Both the position numbers and the translations under genes were made by a program. Under the pieces are notes generated by a model, which made no database searches, was not told the origin of the DNA, and saw only the letters and a program-made list of their open reading frames with translations. From Chelydra serpentina (Eukaryota > Chordata > Testudines > Chelydridae), in contig JBAIAC010000001.1 of assembly GCA_037349315.1 (NCBI GenBank), positions 35,960,001-36,024,000 of the forward strand: a stretch of DNA of 64,000 nt, given 5' to 3'. Of this stretch, positions 1 through 11,199 are shown piece by piece (position 1 is the stretch's first letter; each line of letters starts with the position of its first letter).

Positions 1-224
1 ATAATCTTTGCTGGCACAGTGGCTTCTCTTGCAGCAAGGCTAATGGGATGTTTTATGCCCTACACCCAGCATCTTGTCCAGTCTGCCATTCTGATTTTTC
101 TGACTGGTACCACAGCAGTTCTGATCGTGCCACTGAAGGCTTTTGCTTTGCAGAAGAATAGTTCTCTGGAGTTTTGTGTTCTAACAGCATTATTTTTAAA
201 TATTAATTGTGTGTTGCCATAGCA
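1..224. other. Unassigned non-coding DNA
   Basis: I recognise no gene, RNA or repeat in this first stretch. Short overlapping frames on both strands show no family resemblance. Confidence 0.4.
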
Positions 225-300
225 TCTAGGATCCCCAGTCATGGACCAGGACCCCATTGTTCTAGGTGCTGTACAAACACAGAATAAATGATGGCCTCCT
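225..300 (-). repeat. MIR-like SINE tail fragment
   Basis: The plus strand carries the pattern 'accccattgttctaggtgctgtacaaac', which recurs near 33040, 49200 and 58850. In the complete plus-strand copy at 19950-20225 its reverse complement forms the 3' part, so this is the tail of that SINE on the minus strand. Only the tail is present. Confidence 0.55.
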
Positions 301-1019
301 TCCCCAATCTGATTTGCAGGCTAGTATTTGCATGTCTTGACGTTCTTGTTATCTTTAGAACAGTTCAGATCTAAAACTTCCAGTAGATGCATTTTCCTTG
401 TACCTCTTTGCACTGTATTTTGCCATCATTAGAATTTGGTCTTTTATTGGGTCTTATCAATTGTCAGAACAGCAGTCTGTCTAACATGAGTGACCCACAG
501 TTTCTCTCACCCTGGCAACTTGTATGTAATGCTTTCCAGTGGCAAGGTGGCTTGAAGTATTTTCCAGAATGCACAAATAATTGAACAGGGTCTAATTTGT
601 CTGCTTCTGACATGTCCTCACTGGCTAATCAATGTGTTGAGTACACAGTATTGCCAGTTTAACGCAGTTAGAAATCATGAGTCAGGACCTAAAAACATGA
701 TATCAGCTTACAAATCATGGTATTTGAAATAATACACTGGGGTTAGTTTTATTTGTGTTCTGGCGTCGGAACCGTTAGGATTAAAACTTTCAAGCTTTTC
801 TCGGTAACCACAAAGGCTAGAAACTTGCTTTTTAAAAAATGCAAGCTGAGATGCTCACATAGCCATGTGATTCCAGTGGCCAGGGCTTTAAGAAAAATAC
901 ACAATGAAAACACCTGTAGATCAGTGTTATAGTTTGCCCCTCACTTCCCCCCCCTCCCCCCCCCGAATGCCACCAGATGTGCTCGGATGGCACTGAGTCA
1001 GCCTATTCTGCCAGCCTGG
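301..1019. other. Unassigned DNA with a C-rich tract
   Basis: No gene or repeat was recognised. A cytosine-rich tract of about 20 bases lies near 947-965. Such tracts can form i-motif or G-quadruplex structures and are prone to length error in assemblies. Confidence 0.4.
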
Positions 1020-1735
1020 GTCCCTTTTACTTGGTCTTGCTGGGCTAGGTTCACAAGCCTCTTCCAGCCAACACACAGGCAGGACCATGCCCAACTGCAC
1101 AGAGGGACAGAGATCTGCTCTGGAAAGATTCAGCCTTAGGGGCTTGCCCCAGCGCTCTGGTGCCCACTCCCTTTAAGGAGTACAAACCCAAAGGTTTTTA
1201 TGATATTTGCCCCCTCCCTCAATGTGGAGGGAGATATGCACAACTTCTTGTCATCCCCCATGTTAGAAATTACATAAACTGGGTTATATTATAAACAGGA
1301 AATAAGTTTATTAACTACAAAAGGTGAATTTTAAGTGGTAAAGAGGTAGCAAACAGAACAAAGCAGATTACCAAGCAAATAAAACAAAGCTCGCAAACTA
1401 AGCTTGATTGACTAAAGAAATTGGTTACAAATAGTAATTCCTCACCCAGATATTGTCTTAGGTAGATTCCTTCACAGACCAGGTATCTTTCCAGCCTGGG
1501 TCAAGCAGTTCTCCCTCCCCCCGCTCCAGCCCCCTCAGTTCCAGTCCTTTTGTTTCCAGGTGTTTTCAAGTATCTCTTTGGGTGGGGAGGCTGAGGAGAA
1601 ACGAACTTGATTGTTTTCCTCCCCCACCTTAGATAGGATTTCCATAAGGCGGGAATCCTTTGTTTGATTCCCCCACCTCCCAGTGGAAAAGTTCAGCAGT
1701 CCAAGATTGAGTTTAGACAGTGTGGTTAGAGAACA
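1020..1735 (-). mobile_element. LTR-like repeat of an endogenous retroelement, boundaries unresolved
   Basis: The segment around 1285-1340 (AT-rich, 'gtttattaactacaaaaggtg') resembles the corresponding stretch at 54310-54345 inside the well-delimited solo LTR at 53896-55084. On the minus strand it supplies an AATAAA poly(A) signal near 1305, as expected just before the R/U5 boundary. Flanks on either side are moderately GC-rich with no coding potential. No terminal TG/CA pair or target duplication could be fixed, so extent and orientation are inferences from the similarity. A degraded copy of a related LTR family is the best reading. Confidence 0.45.
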
Positions 1736-1770
1736 GGATCCCGGTCTTCCATGATGCCTGAGCTCGAAAG

Positions 1771-2420
1771 GTAGAGAAATATGCCCCTCTGGCTGAAACC
1801 TTGAGAACTAAGGGTTACCAGGTCTACACATACGCACTGATTGTCAGAGCCTTAGGTGCATGGGACCCCAGTAACAAGTGAGTGCTGAGAGAATGCGGAA
1901 TCGGTCAACACTATGCTCGGCTGATGCAGCAACTCATGGTGTTGGACGCCATAAGGTGGTTGAGAGACATCTACATAGAACACATCACCGGACATCAACA
2001 ATATCAGGAGGGATGAGCTGGAGTGCCGATAAGAAGCGCACTCAGGAAACTAACAAATACTTTCCTCATGGATTGTATTTCCTAAATAGACAATCAACCT
2101 AATTCTCAATCACTGAGGGACAATCTCCACTCATTGATATATTTTGCTTTCCACAATCAAATCTCTGTACAACTTTTCATGAGTGATGTACCCGAGTATT
2201 CGGATTCTAATATCTAAACTGTATTGTTAAATCTATTCACCTAAATTTCGGTTATTGCTGATTATGTAGTCTATGTGTCATATGACTTTTAAAAACTAAC
2301 TTTATATTTGTGGATAATCTAAGCACTATACCAAGATGTACAGACCTATGTATTATATAATTTTCCCACCCTATGTATTATATACTTTTTTTAACATTAG
2401 CTTTAATAAAATTTTTATAT
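1771..2420 (+). pseudogene. 3' end of a non-LTR retrotransposon: last ~81 codons plus 3' UTR
   Basis: A frame from 1771 to the stop at 2014-2016 is open except for one in-frame TGA after 'ALGAWDPSN'. It ends with 'DIYIEHITGHQQYQEG'. This ending (a G.WDPSN-type motif, then a Y.RLM..L helix and a final 'IYxEHITG' block) resembles the C-terminus of LINE polyproteins of the R2/R4/NeSL type as I remember them. The AT-rich DNA that follows has no coding frame and ends with AATAAA near 2403, so it reads as 3' UTR and poly(A) signal. The piece is 5'-truncated and dead. The clade is inferred, because no catalytic RT or nuclease motif remains in the fragment. Confidence 0.5.
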
Positions 2421-3267
2421 CAGGTGACCAGGTCACCTGACTCTAGTATCACAGATTCCATGAGTCAGTGGCAATATGGAGAGTCCACAGGAAGGCCAAA
2501 CTTTTTCACAGTCCATTGTCCTCGCTGATGGGCCATCAGCCCTGTCTGGCTTCTCCATTGTTGTACCTGAAGTGTTGGCAGTGGGTGTCACCCAAAGTAG
2601 CATAGTTGATATACACATACATAGTCAATATTCCTAATTTCAGATACAGAAATGATACAGGCATAGAGATTGGATAATCACATTCAGTAAATTATAACCT
2701 TTCCAATGGTATCTTACAAGACCCATCTAGCATAAAGTATATCTCCGTTATATCATATTCATATTTTCATGGAGTGCAAAATCACAATCAGTGCAAAGAA
2801 AAGTTACTATTTCTCTATCATTTTGAGGCTGCTATACATCCCAATATTAATCGCAAAAGTTTCTTCCATCAGCCCAACTTCCTTCTGACTTCACATACGA
2901 GTGTCCTAGCGGTGATCCAAAATAAATATCACACAGGGTTTGAATCCTTCCCCACAATGCCCAGGAAGCTGTTGTCCCCAGTTTGCAAAGAGCTAGAGAA
3001 GCTCGCCTGGATCTGAAACACAATCTCCTCACTTAAAATATATCAAAATGGTCATACTTGTCCCTGCCTCAGTGCGGCTTCCTCAGTCTTTATTTTCTCT
3101 CTCTATTTCAGAGGAGCCAGGTCTGTGCTAGTGCCATATTCAGTAACATCAGCCCAACACTGGACCACAGCTCCAACCATCATTCAGTGTGGTACGGTCA
3201 GAGTGACTAGAAGTCTCCCCTTTAGGAAAGGCTCAGAACGAGAATAGCAAGACTAAGGTGCATTGGC
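2421..3267. other. Unassigned non-coding DNA
   Basis: No gene or known repeat was recognised. Frames on both strands are under 85 codons and lack family motifs. Confidence 0.35.
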
Positions 3268-3665
3268 AGAACAGTGCCAGGCCCAGGGTTTGAATTAGCA
3301 GAGAGTGGGGAGCCCAGGATAGGTGTGAATTGACAGAGCTGTGGGGGAGCCCAGGAGTGAATTGAGGAACATGCTGCAGAGCTGTGAGAGTAATTTAGGA
3401 CTCGGATAGCAGAAGCAGGAGGGTTTTGTGGAGCTGTGGGTCAGGACTGAAGTGCATTAGCAGAGCTCTGTGGGGAGTCTAGGACTAGAATAACAAGAGC
3501 TGCTGCTGGTCAGGGTAGAGATGAATTGGCAGGGCTGTTGGGAACTCAATGGGAACTGCAGAGGTACAGCAGAACTGAAGTGTGTTAACAGAGCTGTACA
3601 GCCAGGGACCCACAGATGGAGAAGGTTGCTGTAGGTTTACAGTGAGATGTATTTGACAAAGCTGT
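3268..3665. repeat. Degenerate tandem repeat (gaattggcagagctgtggggagcc-like units)
   Basis: Units based on 'aattgacagagctgtggggga' and 'cagagctctgtggggagtc' recur at irregular spacing of roughly 40-80 bases (for example near 3330, 3380, 3455, 3525 and 3590). The unit is diverged and interrupted, so it is an old minisatellite-like array or a repeat with an internal tandem structure. It has no coding content. Confidence 0.5.
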
Positions 3666-6600
3666 GTGGAAAAAACCACCTGCCCTCAATAGCCCAGCTC
3701 CAGCTTGTTCTACAACCCTGTCGCTTCCCTGGGGACTGCAAGTGTCACTGTAGAATGATACTTGGAAGAAAAAGGCTGACATTCCAGAATGATGAATATT
3801 CCTTTCCAATGGTCCTTTATATGCTCAGCAGTCAGAGCTGGGTCTGCAGCTTTGCTGAGGGCATGTAAGAGCTGTACTGGGGGTGCCAGTTTTGGCAAAG
3901 CAGCCAGCAGTTTATGACAAGAACAAGGGGCAGAGAAAACCCCTCCCCCCATTCCCTCCCACGCATGAACTGAACTGTAAGGAAATAGAATAATGGCAAA
4001 GGTCAGCCCCCAGCAACATTTGGCTCTCTCCACTGTAGTACGACGGACTAGCAGCCCAACCATGAGCCCAGCCTTCTGTACCTGGTCCGGTACCAAGGGC
4101 AGCATGAGCCAAACCAGCTAACTCAGACTTCTGGGAAGCCTCTCCATACCCTAAATCAATGTGTTCTCTTTCCTCCACACATTCTAGGCCCCTGGATGAA
4201 AGCCTTGCTTGGCAACAGATGCCTAGAAGAAGTGCACGACATATTAAGCATTACGCAGGCATGTGATCCCAAGTCCCTGGCAGTGTCCCAGCAGAGTCAT
4301 ATTCCCATTGCATTCCTTGGACATCTCCCAGATGCTGGTCTGAGAAAGTCACTCACCCAGTATGGCTTCATTGTTCTGGCTAGGGCGTCTCAACACAGCA
4401 GGATCTGATGGACCATTGAGTGTGCATTTGTATATCCCCTCGAAGAGAGCAGATGGAGGTGCTTTCTGTGGACAGTGCGTATACCAATTCAACTCTCCCA
4501 GCTGCTGCATCTCTGAGAGCAGCTGAGGATGGGGCCTTTCCAGGTGTGTTGTGTAATCATTTCTCCTGCAAGGCCTTCCAGTGGGAGGTTGGGGAATGAT
4601 ATCTCCTCGCAGCTGAGTGTTTCTCTAATGCTGGGGAGGGAAGGAACATCTGAGAGGCTGGTGCAGGGGAGCACACCTGCCTGAGCTAACTGAACTGGGT
4701 ATGCCTGAAAGGCAAGTACAGCACTGTGAGAAGCAGGCTGCACCCTCTAGAGGCCTGTGTAATTACAAAAGCATCTGTATCCACTTCAGAAAAATCTGTT
4801 GACAGCATCCTTTCTTTCTTCCTTAAAAGTAATACTCACAATGGGAAGTCTGGTTAGAGGTGAATATCCCCACACCAGGATACATCTCTGCTTTATTTAG
4901 AAAAACCCCTGCTCTTTTTGCATCTTTATCAACAGACCACATTGTCTTCACCATCCTTAGGGCAAGTGTCCATTCCTCCTGATGATTCCCTTTTATCCTC
5001 CACTTACAATTTTATTACAATACGGTGTGCTAGAACAGAACAGACCTCCAATTTCATCCTTCGGTTCATTTTCCATCTGGCTTCACCTGTTAAAATTTCA
5101 ATCTGAATTCCTCTTTGAGTCTCTTTGCCTTGGACATTTATGAATCAAAGCTGTGGGTTTCCAACGTAGTCTATACCTCCCGTTTTTGCCTCACTGCAAT
5201 CCACATATTTTTCTCCCTAGGAATCTGGGCTGCTGAAAGAAGAATTTCATTCTCCAGCTGTATTTTCAGTCAGTCCCTGCCTCCCTTGATTCCCTGAACA
5301 CTTATTCAAATAGAAAATGACCTTGCGTGGATTCTGGGATGGCGCCATTGCACAGAGCTGGTGCTTTGCTGGTAGAGCTGAAGAATTCTAATCACAATTG
5401 GAATGAGCAGGAGGGAAATCTCCTGCCTCCTCTGGGGGCAGAGGGGAAAGGAAGCTGCCCCAGCCAGCTCATCCCCAGAGTGGGGAGTGTGGTAGAGAGG
5501 TGGACATGGCTTAGGTGCCCAGAGAGAAAATTGTTTCAGTGCTTCCCCAGGTAGCCTCTGCTGTCGGGGATCCCATGGAACTTCAATCATTACAAAGGTA
5601 CCAGGTAGCAGCGCGGCAGTTAAGGTTGCATGCCACCATGAGTTTAAAAAAAGAGGCATTAATTCCTAGTGTGGTAAAATAAGATGCACATCGGCTTACA
5701 TACAGGTTTAGCTGTTATGCCCTTTGAATTTTCTGTGTCTTTTTTATTTAGTTTCTTTTCATACATTTTTAATAGAAAGCTTTTGCAATTGGGCTCCTGT
5801 TGAAGTTTATCCTTGGCAGTCCTGTTTTGCATTGATGACCGAGATCTTAAGAACTTTGTCTTATGTAAGTACAAATTGGAAGAAAGATGGATCGTGGCTA
5901 GATGTGCTGCAACGGGTAGGTTATTTAGCTTGGGCAGGTGTTAATTTGGATGTATGGTCATTTTTAGCTTGTATTCATTATACCATACTATTTATTTAGC
6001 TACTTTTTATGGTCCCTATCACCATAGTGTCTGAGCACCATTACTGACTTTGGTTAGGGAAATGGGAAGGGTTTGCCCATTCCAACATTACTCATTTGTC
6101 TAATACTACTAACTTGTTCGGAGCCTTGGGAGTAGCAGAATAAAGGGGGTAAAGTCCAATAATATTCAAACTACAGTAGTAGCTGTGACTTCACCCTTTC
6201 TTTAAATACAACAGGTGTTGCAAATATAGATAGTATGACACATATCTGGGACTCACACACACATAAAACATGTCCATTTTAATATTATCAAAACTCAAGT
6301 ATAATGAAATACAATATACGCTGTATGATAAAAATTCCTGCTTAACCTCAGTTACTGATACTACATATTCAAGAAACTCTGCGCCGACTCTGGAAGATAT
6401 GCAGAAATTGTCTCAGTCTACTACAAACTGTAGATTGGAAAAGTCAAAGTACGGGGCCTGTTTCTTCAGGACATTAAAGGCGAAAAGAGTGGGTGAGAAT
6501 GAACCATAGAGAACAAAATAAAGAGTGACCAGTGAGTCAATCCATGGATATGAGGAGTTTAGGACATATACTGCAGTATTTGGCATTTGATTAAGGACTT

Positions 6601-6755
6601 TTATTTGATGGGGTGTATTCCTTGTGGGATTGAAGTAACACTGGACAGAGCAAGCAGCATTTAAAATACAGACCCAGTGTTTGTGAAAAACATTCAGTTG
6701 GTGGGAAAAGAGATGTTACAGTAAAACTTACACACAGAGTATGTATGTATTCAGC

Positions 6756-6757
<2 letters not shown>
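3666..6757. other. Unassigned non-coding DNA
   Basis: About 3 kb with no gene or repeat that I can name. Frames of 60-130 codons occur on both strands and overlap one another, as expected by chance. I found no RT, transposase, zinc-finger or other family motif in them. Confidence 0.35.
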
Positions 6758-6801
<44 letters not shown>

Positions 6802-6888
6802 TAGTTATAGTTATAGTTATAGTTATAGTTATAGTTATAGTTATAGTTATAGTTATAGTTATAGTTATAGTTATAGTTATAGTTATAG
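6758..6888. repeat. Compound microsatellite (TA)~20 then (GTTATA)~15
   Basis: A pure TA dinucleotide run at 6758-6797 passes directly into about 15 perfect GTTATA hexamers at 6798-6888. The hexamer probably arose by expansion of a point-mutated TA tract. Both strands stay open across it and would encode only I-Y or V-I dipeptide and Y-N repeats, so there is no gene. Confidence 0.97.
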
Positions 6889-7184
6889 AAAAATATAACA
6901 TCCAAAATACTACACTGAGAGAATATTAACATTGCAAAGTCAAGCACTCAGAAGTTAGGAAATGCACGAATAAATTGCCTGTGCAATGATCACATGCTAT
7001 TTTTCCATAGGAGTTCTGCCTCATTCAGTGAATGGATAGCTATTCAATATCTCCCTTTCAACCTCTTCATTCAATGTGTGGCCTCAGGCCTATTTTCCAC
7101 ACACCATTCAAACCCTGCACTAAAAACAGAATTATTAAATGTCCTCATGAGCTCTATGGTGCTGTCACAGTAATAGCCAAATTT

Positions 7185-7610
7185 TTCACAAACATAGATT
7201 AATTTATTTTCGCAACACACCTATAAGATTAGGTGGTGTTGCTACACCATGTTACAACAGGAAATAGAGGCAGCGAGAGATTAAGAGAGATTGTCAAAAC
7301 TGCCCACTAATTTGTGGTCCCCAATTTGAGATGTCTAGAGCCTTGTTTTCCAGAGTACCGAGCATTTTTATAGCACTTTATATGTTCAAAGTACATCTCC
7401 CATTGACTTCAGTTACAGCTAAGAAGGCTCAACAGTTCGGCAAGCCTGGCCGTAGGTGTCTTACACTGAGAACCCAGAAAATGAGGAACACAAAGTTAAT
7501 GGCCACCTGTGAAAAGTCTGGTTCTGGTGAATTGCCCAGCATCACACAGGGACTCTGGGGCAGAGGCAGGGATAGAACCCAGTTCTCCAGAGTAGCATTC
7601 AGCTGACTTA
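7185..7610 (-). repeat. MIR-like SINE, minus strand, interrupted by a palindromic repeat
   Basis: The segment 7250-7300 (gaaatagaggcagcgagagattaag) reads as the antisense of the conserved MIR core 'ctctgtgcctcagtttcc'. The segment 7530-7600 (catcacacagggactctgg...agaacccagttctcc) reads as the antisense of the MIR 5' part. Between them, about 7320-7490, lies sequence of the 'gagatgtctagagcc...' type that recurs at 45240-45430, so the SINE seems to be split by an insertion. Confidence 0.5.
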
Positions 7611-7739
7611 ACCATGAGCCCTTCCTTTCTCTTTCTGCAGTCCCCTGTGCCTCAGTCAATACACACTTTCCAACCAAGAGGTTTCCCTCCAAAACCTCTC
7701 TGAGCTGCCGGTCTTCTATCAAGACCTCCTCAGGACCTG

Positions 7740-8850
7740 AAAGCTAGTTTCAGCGACCAGGTCTGTAGGAGCTCCTGAGTGGGCGGACCTCCTAACAGAA
7801 CCCCTGCTACACAACCTCCATCAGTGTTATTGTATGAAGGTGGAGGAGTCCCCCTTAATGTGCCGCAGGTTGGTCTGGCTGTCATCACTAGAGTCGGAGA
7901 CCTCCTGGACTACAGTTGGAGGGACTGGGTAAACCCTGTGACACTTAGCCTGAGCATGGGGCTGTACATCCTGTATGTCCCCGGTAATGTGCCCAGGAGG
8001 TGAGGGCCACCTTGTGTCCTGCTTCTCTGGCCTTTTTTGGGCCGGTCCTGCAGGAGGATGCTCCCCGTCCACTTCTCACCCCAGGCCCTCCAGAACTTTT
8101 AATCGGTCCCCTGCCCTGTAAGCCTCTCTGGCTGCCCACAATGGACAACCTAACTTGGCTGAATGACATCCAGCAAGTCTGCCTCCAAACCAAATCCAGG
8201 AAACATCTGTATGCACTCATCCTTCATACCATCCACCTCCTCACCCTGGTGTCACACCCTGACACCAAGTGGTGGGAACTATTGCCACCTGAAGAGGTGA
8301 GGAACCTCAGTGGGCTAGTCTTTACTTTATTCTGGTCCCATGACCCACTGAGGATATCAGCTGGCAGCTCTTTCATGAAGCCATAAGCATGGGCATGTAG
8401 TTGGCATGGATCATGAACTCCCCCGACACCCGTCCTTTCTGTAGTGAGAGGGAGACCTTGGCACACATCTATGTGGAGTGTGTCAGGTTGTAGCTCTTCT
8501 TACAGCTTCTCCAGAACCTCCTATTTAGGTTCTGGTTGCACTTCTTCCCACTCTTCCTGGTCCACTCACACCCCATCTGTGGACCCACAAAGTTGCGAGA
8601 CCTCCTGGTCAACCTCCTTCTGGTGCTAGCCAAGACAGTATCTATCACACCAAGAGGAAAAAGCTGGGCAGTGGGGGTGCTCTGTGACTGTGGTCCCTAT
8701 TTCTACTCCTTTCTTCAATCACATCTCTGGGCAGAGTTCCTCTCAGCAGTGTCCACTGACACTCTAGACACCTTTGACGGGCACTGGGCGCTGTCCGGGG
8801 ATCTCTTCTCGGTGTACCCTTCTGGCTGTCTTATCTTCAACCTTTAACCT
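7740..8850 (+). pseudogene. Decayed C-terminal part of an L1/Tx1-like LINE ORF2
   Basis: Successive frames on the plus strand give protein-like blocks in a consistent order: 'TRVGDLLDYSWRDW' near 7890, 'SRKHLYALILHTIHLLTL' near 8200, 'PDTKWWELLPPEE' near 8260, then 'LRDLLVNLLLVLAK' near 8600, 'AVGVLCDCGPYFYSFL' near 8670 and 'AEFLSAVSTDTLDTF' near 8740. This order resembles the region after the RT domain in Tx1-type L1-clade elements, where a CPFC-like knuckle and a leucine-rich segment occur. Here the knuckle region (about 8430-8520) is frameshifted. No RT catalytic motif lies in the fragment, which is 5'-truncated with several frameshifts and stops. The clade name is from memory of family architecture. 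Confidence 0.55.
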
Positions 8851-9339
8851 CACTCCCCTTCTTGTTTTCTCCTTCATTGTCCCTAGCAATCAACTGTGGC
8901 CTGGGCTTAGGGGGTTCCTCCCCCTTAGTTGAGGGGACAGGCCTTTAGTTATGCTTGGGCCTAGACATGCCTGTCCCAGTACTACAAATAGCACACCCCT
9001 TCCAACTTCTGCAACACACAAGATAGGACTCCTACAGACAATAGCCTTCTTCACTGCACAGCCCTGATTCATTCCCAGAGCATGGCCTGCCCTCTGCACT
9101 GAATGAAAGCAGGGGTCCTGTAGAAAATATAGTTTATGATAATGTAACTAAAGACTGTGTCGTAATGCAAACACACATGGGAGCTGAATTAATGTTGAAT
9201 GGAAAGTCGCACTTTGGGCATTTTCTACATCACTTTGAAATCTTAATGTTCCTTTAATGTAGCTTTTTCATATGTTCTTTCCTAAATTTTGTCAAAAGCA
9301 GACTGAAAAACAAAACTCTATAATATAGAAACATATTGA
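8851..9339. other. Unassigned non-coding DNA
   Basis: No feature was recognised. This stretch follows the presumed end of the LINE fragment and may include its 3' UTR, but no poly(A) signal or tail repeat is clear. Confidence 0.3.
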
Positions 9340-9432
9340 CCATATCATGAGTCACCAGCAGGACTGAAACCATTAGATCCACAGCATAGACCTCTGCCAC
9401 TGAAACTAACAAAGTAACCGATAGCAGTAAAA
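9340..9432 (-). repeat. tRNA-derived SINE head, copy 1
   Basis: The reverse complement reads 'gttagtttcagtggcagaggtc...ggtttcagtcctgctg'. This is a tRNA-like layout with an A-box-like segment (TTAGCTCAAGTGG type) and a B-box-like segment (GGTTCCAATCC type) about 40 bases apart. A second, similar copy starts about 230 bases downstream, and a third lies at 57133-57185. Internal polymerase III boxes are usual in tRNA-derived SINEs. The family is not named. Confidence 0.5.
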
Positions 9433-9567
9433 GGTTGTTATTCTCTATTTGTACAGACAACCTAATTCTTGCATTTCCTAACAGTTCAGTGCTTGACTTT
9501 GCAAGCTTAACATTCATTTAGCATAGGAAATTACATTACAAAAATGGAAAAAATAGAAATTCCATCA

Positions 9568-9657
9568 TATTGACCCCCAACTTGAGTCATCAATAAGTTC
9601 CTTAGAGTCACAGTACAGATCTGTGCCTCTTAAGATAATTGAGTAACTAGTAGCAGT
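9568..9657 (-). repeat. tRNA-derived SINE head, copy 2
   Basis: This aligns with copy 1 at 9340 ('gagtcatcaataagttcc...cagatctgtgcctcttaagataattgagtaac' on the plus strand). The two copies lie in the same orientation with about 130 bases between them. They may be independent insertions or a local duplication. Confidence 0.45.
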
Positions 9658-11199
9658 AAAGTGAAAAAGGGACTGTGAGACTGACAGTGGATTTCACAGC
9701 TATTTGCTGATAGCACAGGCATATGGAAACTAAAAACCCATGAATTCAATTCCAGATCCTGTAAAGGAGTATGCTTTAGTGATTATAAATCATTCTGCCC
9801 CTGTGCCCTAGCCAGTCTGTTCCTCCTTCTTCAATACACCCCAACTCCTGCCTCCTCCTCCCCCTCCTATGCACTATCCAGACCATTTTAAAGGATCCTT
9901 AGTGTAAAGTAGAATGAGATTCCATCTGTGTATGTGTTTGAGTGACATCAAATGGAACCAGTTTGATAAATGTCACAAATGTGGCACATTATATACCTTT
10001 TTCTACTTGGGCCCAACAGCTGATCTTCTTCCGTTCCAAGAGTCTATGCAATAATATAGGAAGGTGCACTGCATTTACGTGAAGTTTTAACAGTAGCTGA
10101 CAATCTTAGCATGAATTTGATGCACAGCGGGTGACCGTATAAAAATTGCAATTGGTTTAGCTGTGTTGTTATTTTCAAAGTGATAGAGGCCTCTCCCTCT
10201 GGAGCAGCATCCATTTCAGAAGGCCTTGGAGACGTTACCTCATTCATTTTAATGAGACACCCAGACGTGTGACTGACACAACCATAAATTGTTCCATTTT
10301 TGTGCACATGGGGGTAAAAGGACTCCCTGTGTTACCCCGTGAAGGGCTTGACTGTTTGATATGCTGATGTCAGCTGTTTACCCTCACTTCACTCTGGTTT
10401 CTCCACACAGTTCCCTTTTGATACTTTGGCCGCTCCTTGTGAAGTGCCTTCATGCCTTTTCCACATACCTCCCCCTCCCCCCCCCCCATATAACTGTTCT
10501 CTGGCTCCTCCAGAAGGGTTTACCTTCACCCCAAATACAATTCCAAAATGAACTATCGACACCAGCAGCCCAAGGCACCTCTATTCAAATGTATGCTCAC
10601 AGTAGCAAAGTGTTTATCCAACCAAGTAACCACCATTTTCCATAGTCTAGATTCTGTTCTCTGTATGTCCCCACATGCGCCTAATTTTAACCTCTTACAA
10701 AGTGGCAAGCCTAGGATTTTGGCTCAATTTAATAAAATCTAGGGTATCCAATGACCCCTACAAAACAGCCACAGAAGGGGAATGAGGGAAGGGCTGGCAG
10801 TGCCTGTGAGATTTATAAAGGCACCTCTCTGACCATCTGGCCACATTCCATGGCCAGTCCTGGAGACTCAGCCACCAATGTGAGCCATTGAAAAAGGAAA
10901 ATCACTGGCTCAGAACTTTTGTCATGGGAAGGATGTATCTTTGTGTGTTCTATAAGAGGGGCTTGGAAAACTAGCATCCTAAATGCTCTCCATTCACTAG
11001 CTGCCATGAATTCAAATCCCCAGTGTCTGCTGTGGGCTCTAGGTACCATCCATTTAAGTGATATGGCCTCAGGGAATAATGGGCTCCTTTCCCTATGGAG
11101 TATTCGTTGTTCTGCCTTATATAATCAATATCCCTAAATGTGTTTTTAAAAATTCTTATTCCCATTGTCCTGCATTTCAAAGACAACCCTCTTTTCCCT
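9658..11199. other. Mostly unassigned DNA; may include more decayed Ty3/Gypsy pol
   Basis: No gene was recognised. A C-rich run lies near 10470-10490. The 3' part (about 10800-11200) is directly downstream, on the minus strand, of the Ty3/Gypsy RT remnant and may be very decayed RNase H or integrase sequence, but I could not identify a motif. Confidence 0.3.

Noticed and set aside
6591..6947. Open frames on both strands across 6591-6947 (up to 118 codons)
   Set aside because: They only translate the TA and GTTATA microsatellite into I-Y, V-I or Y-N repeats and have no other support.
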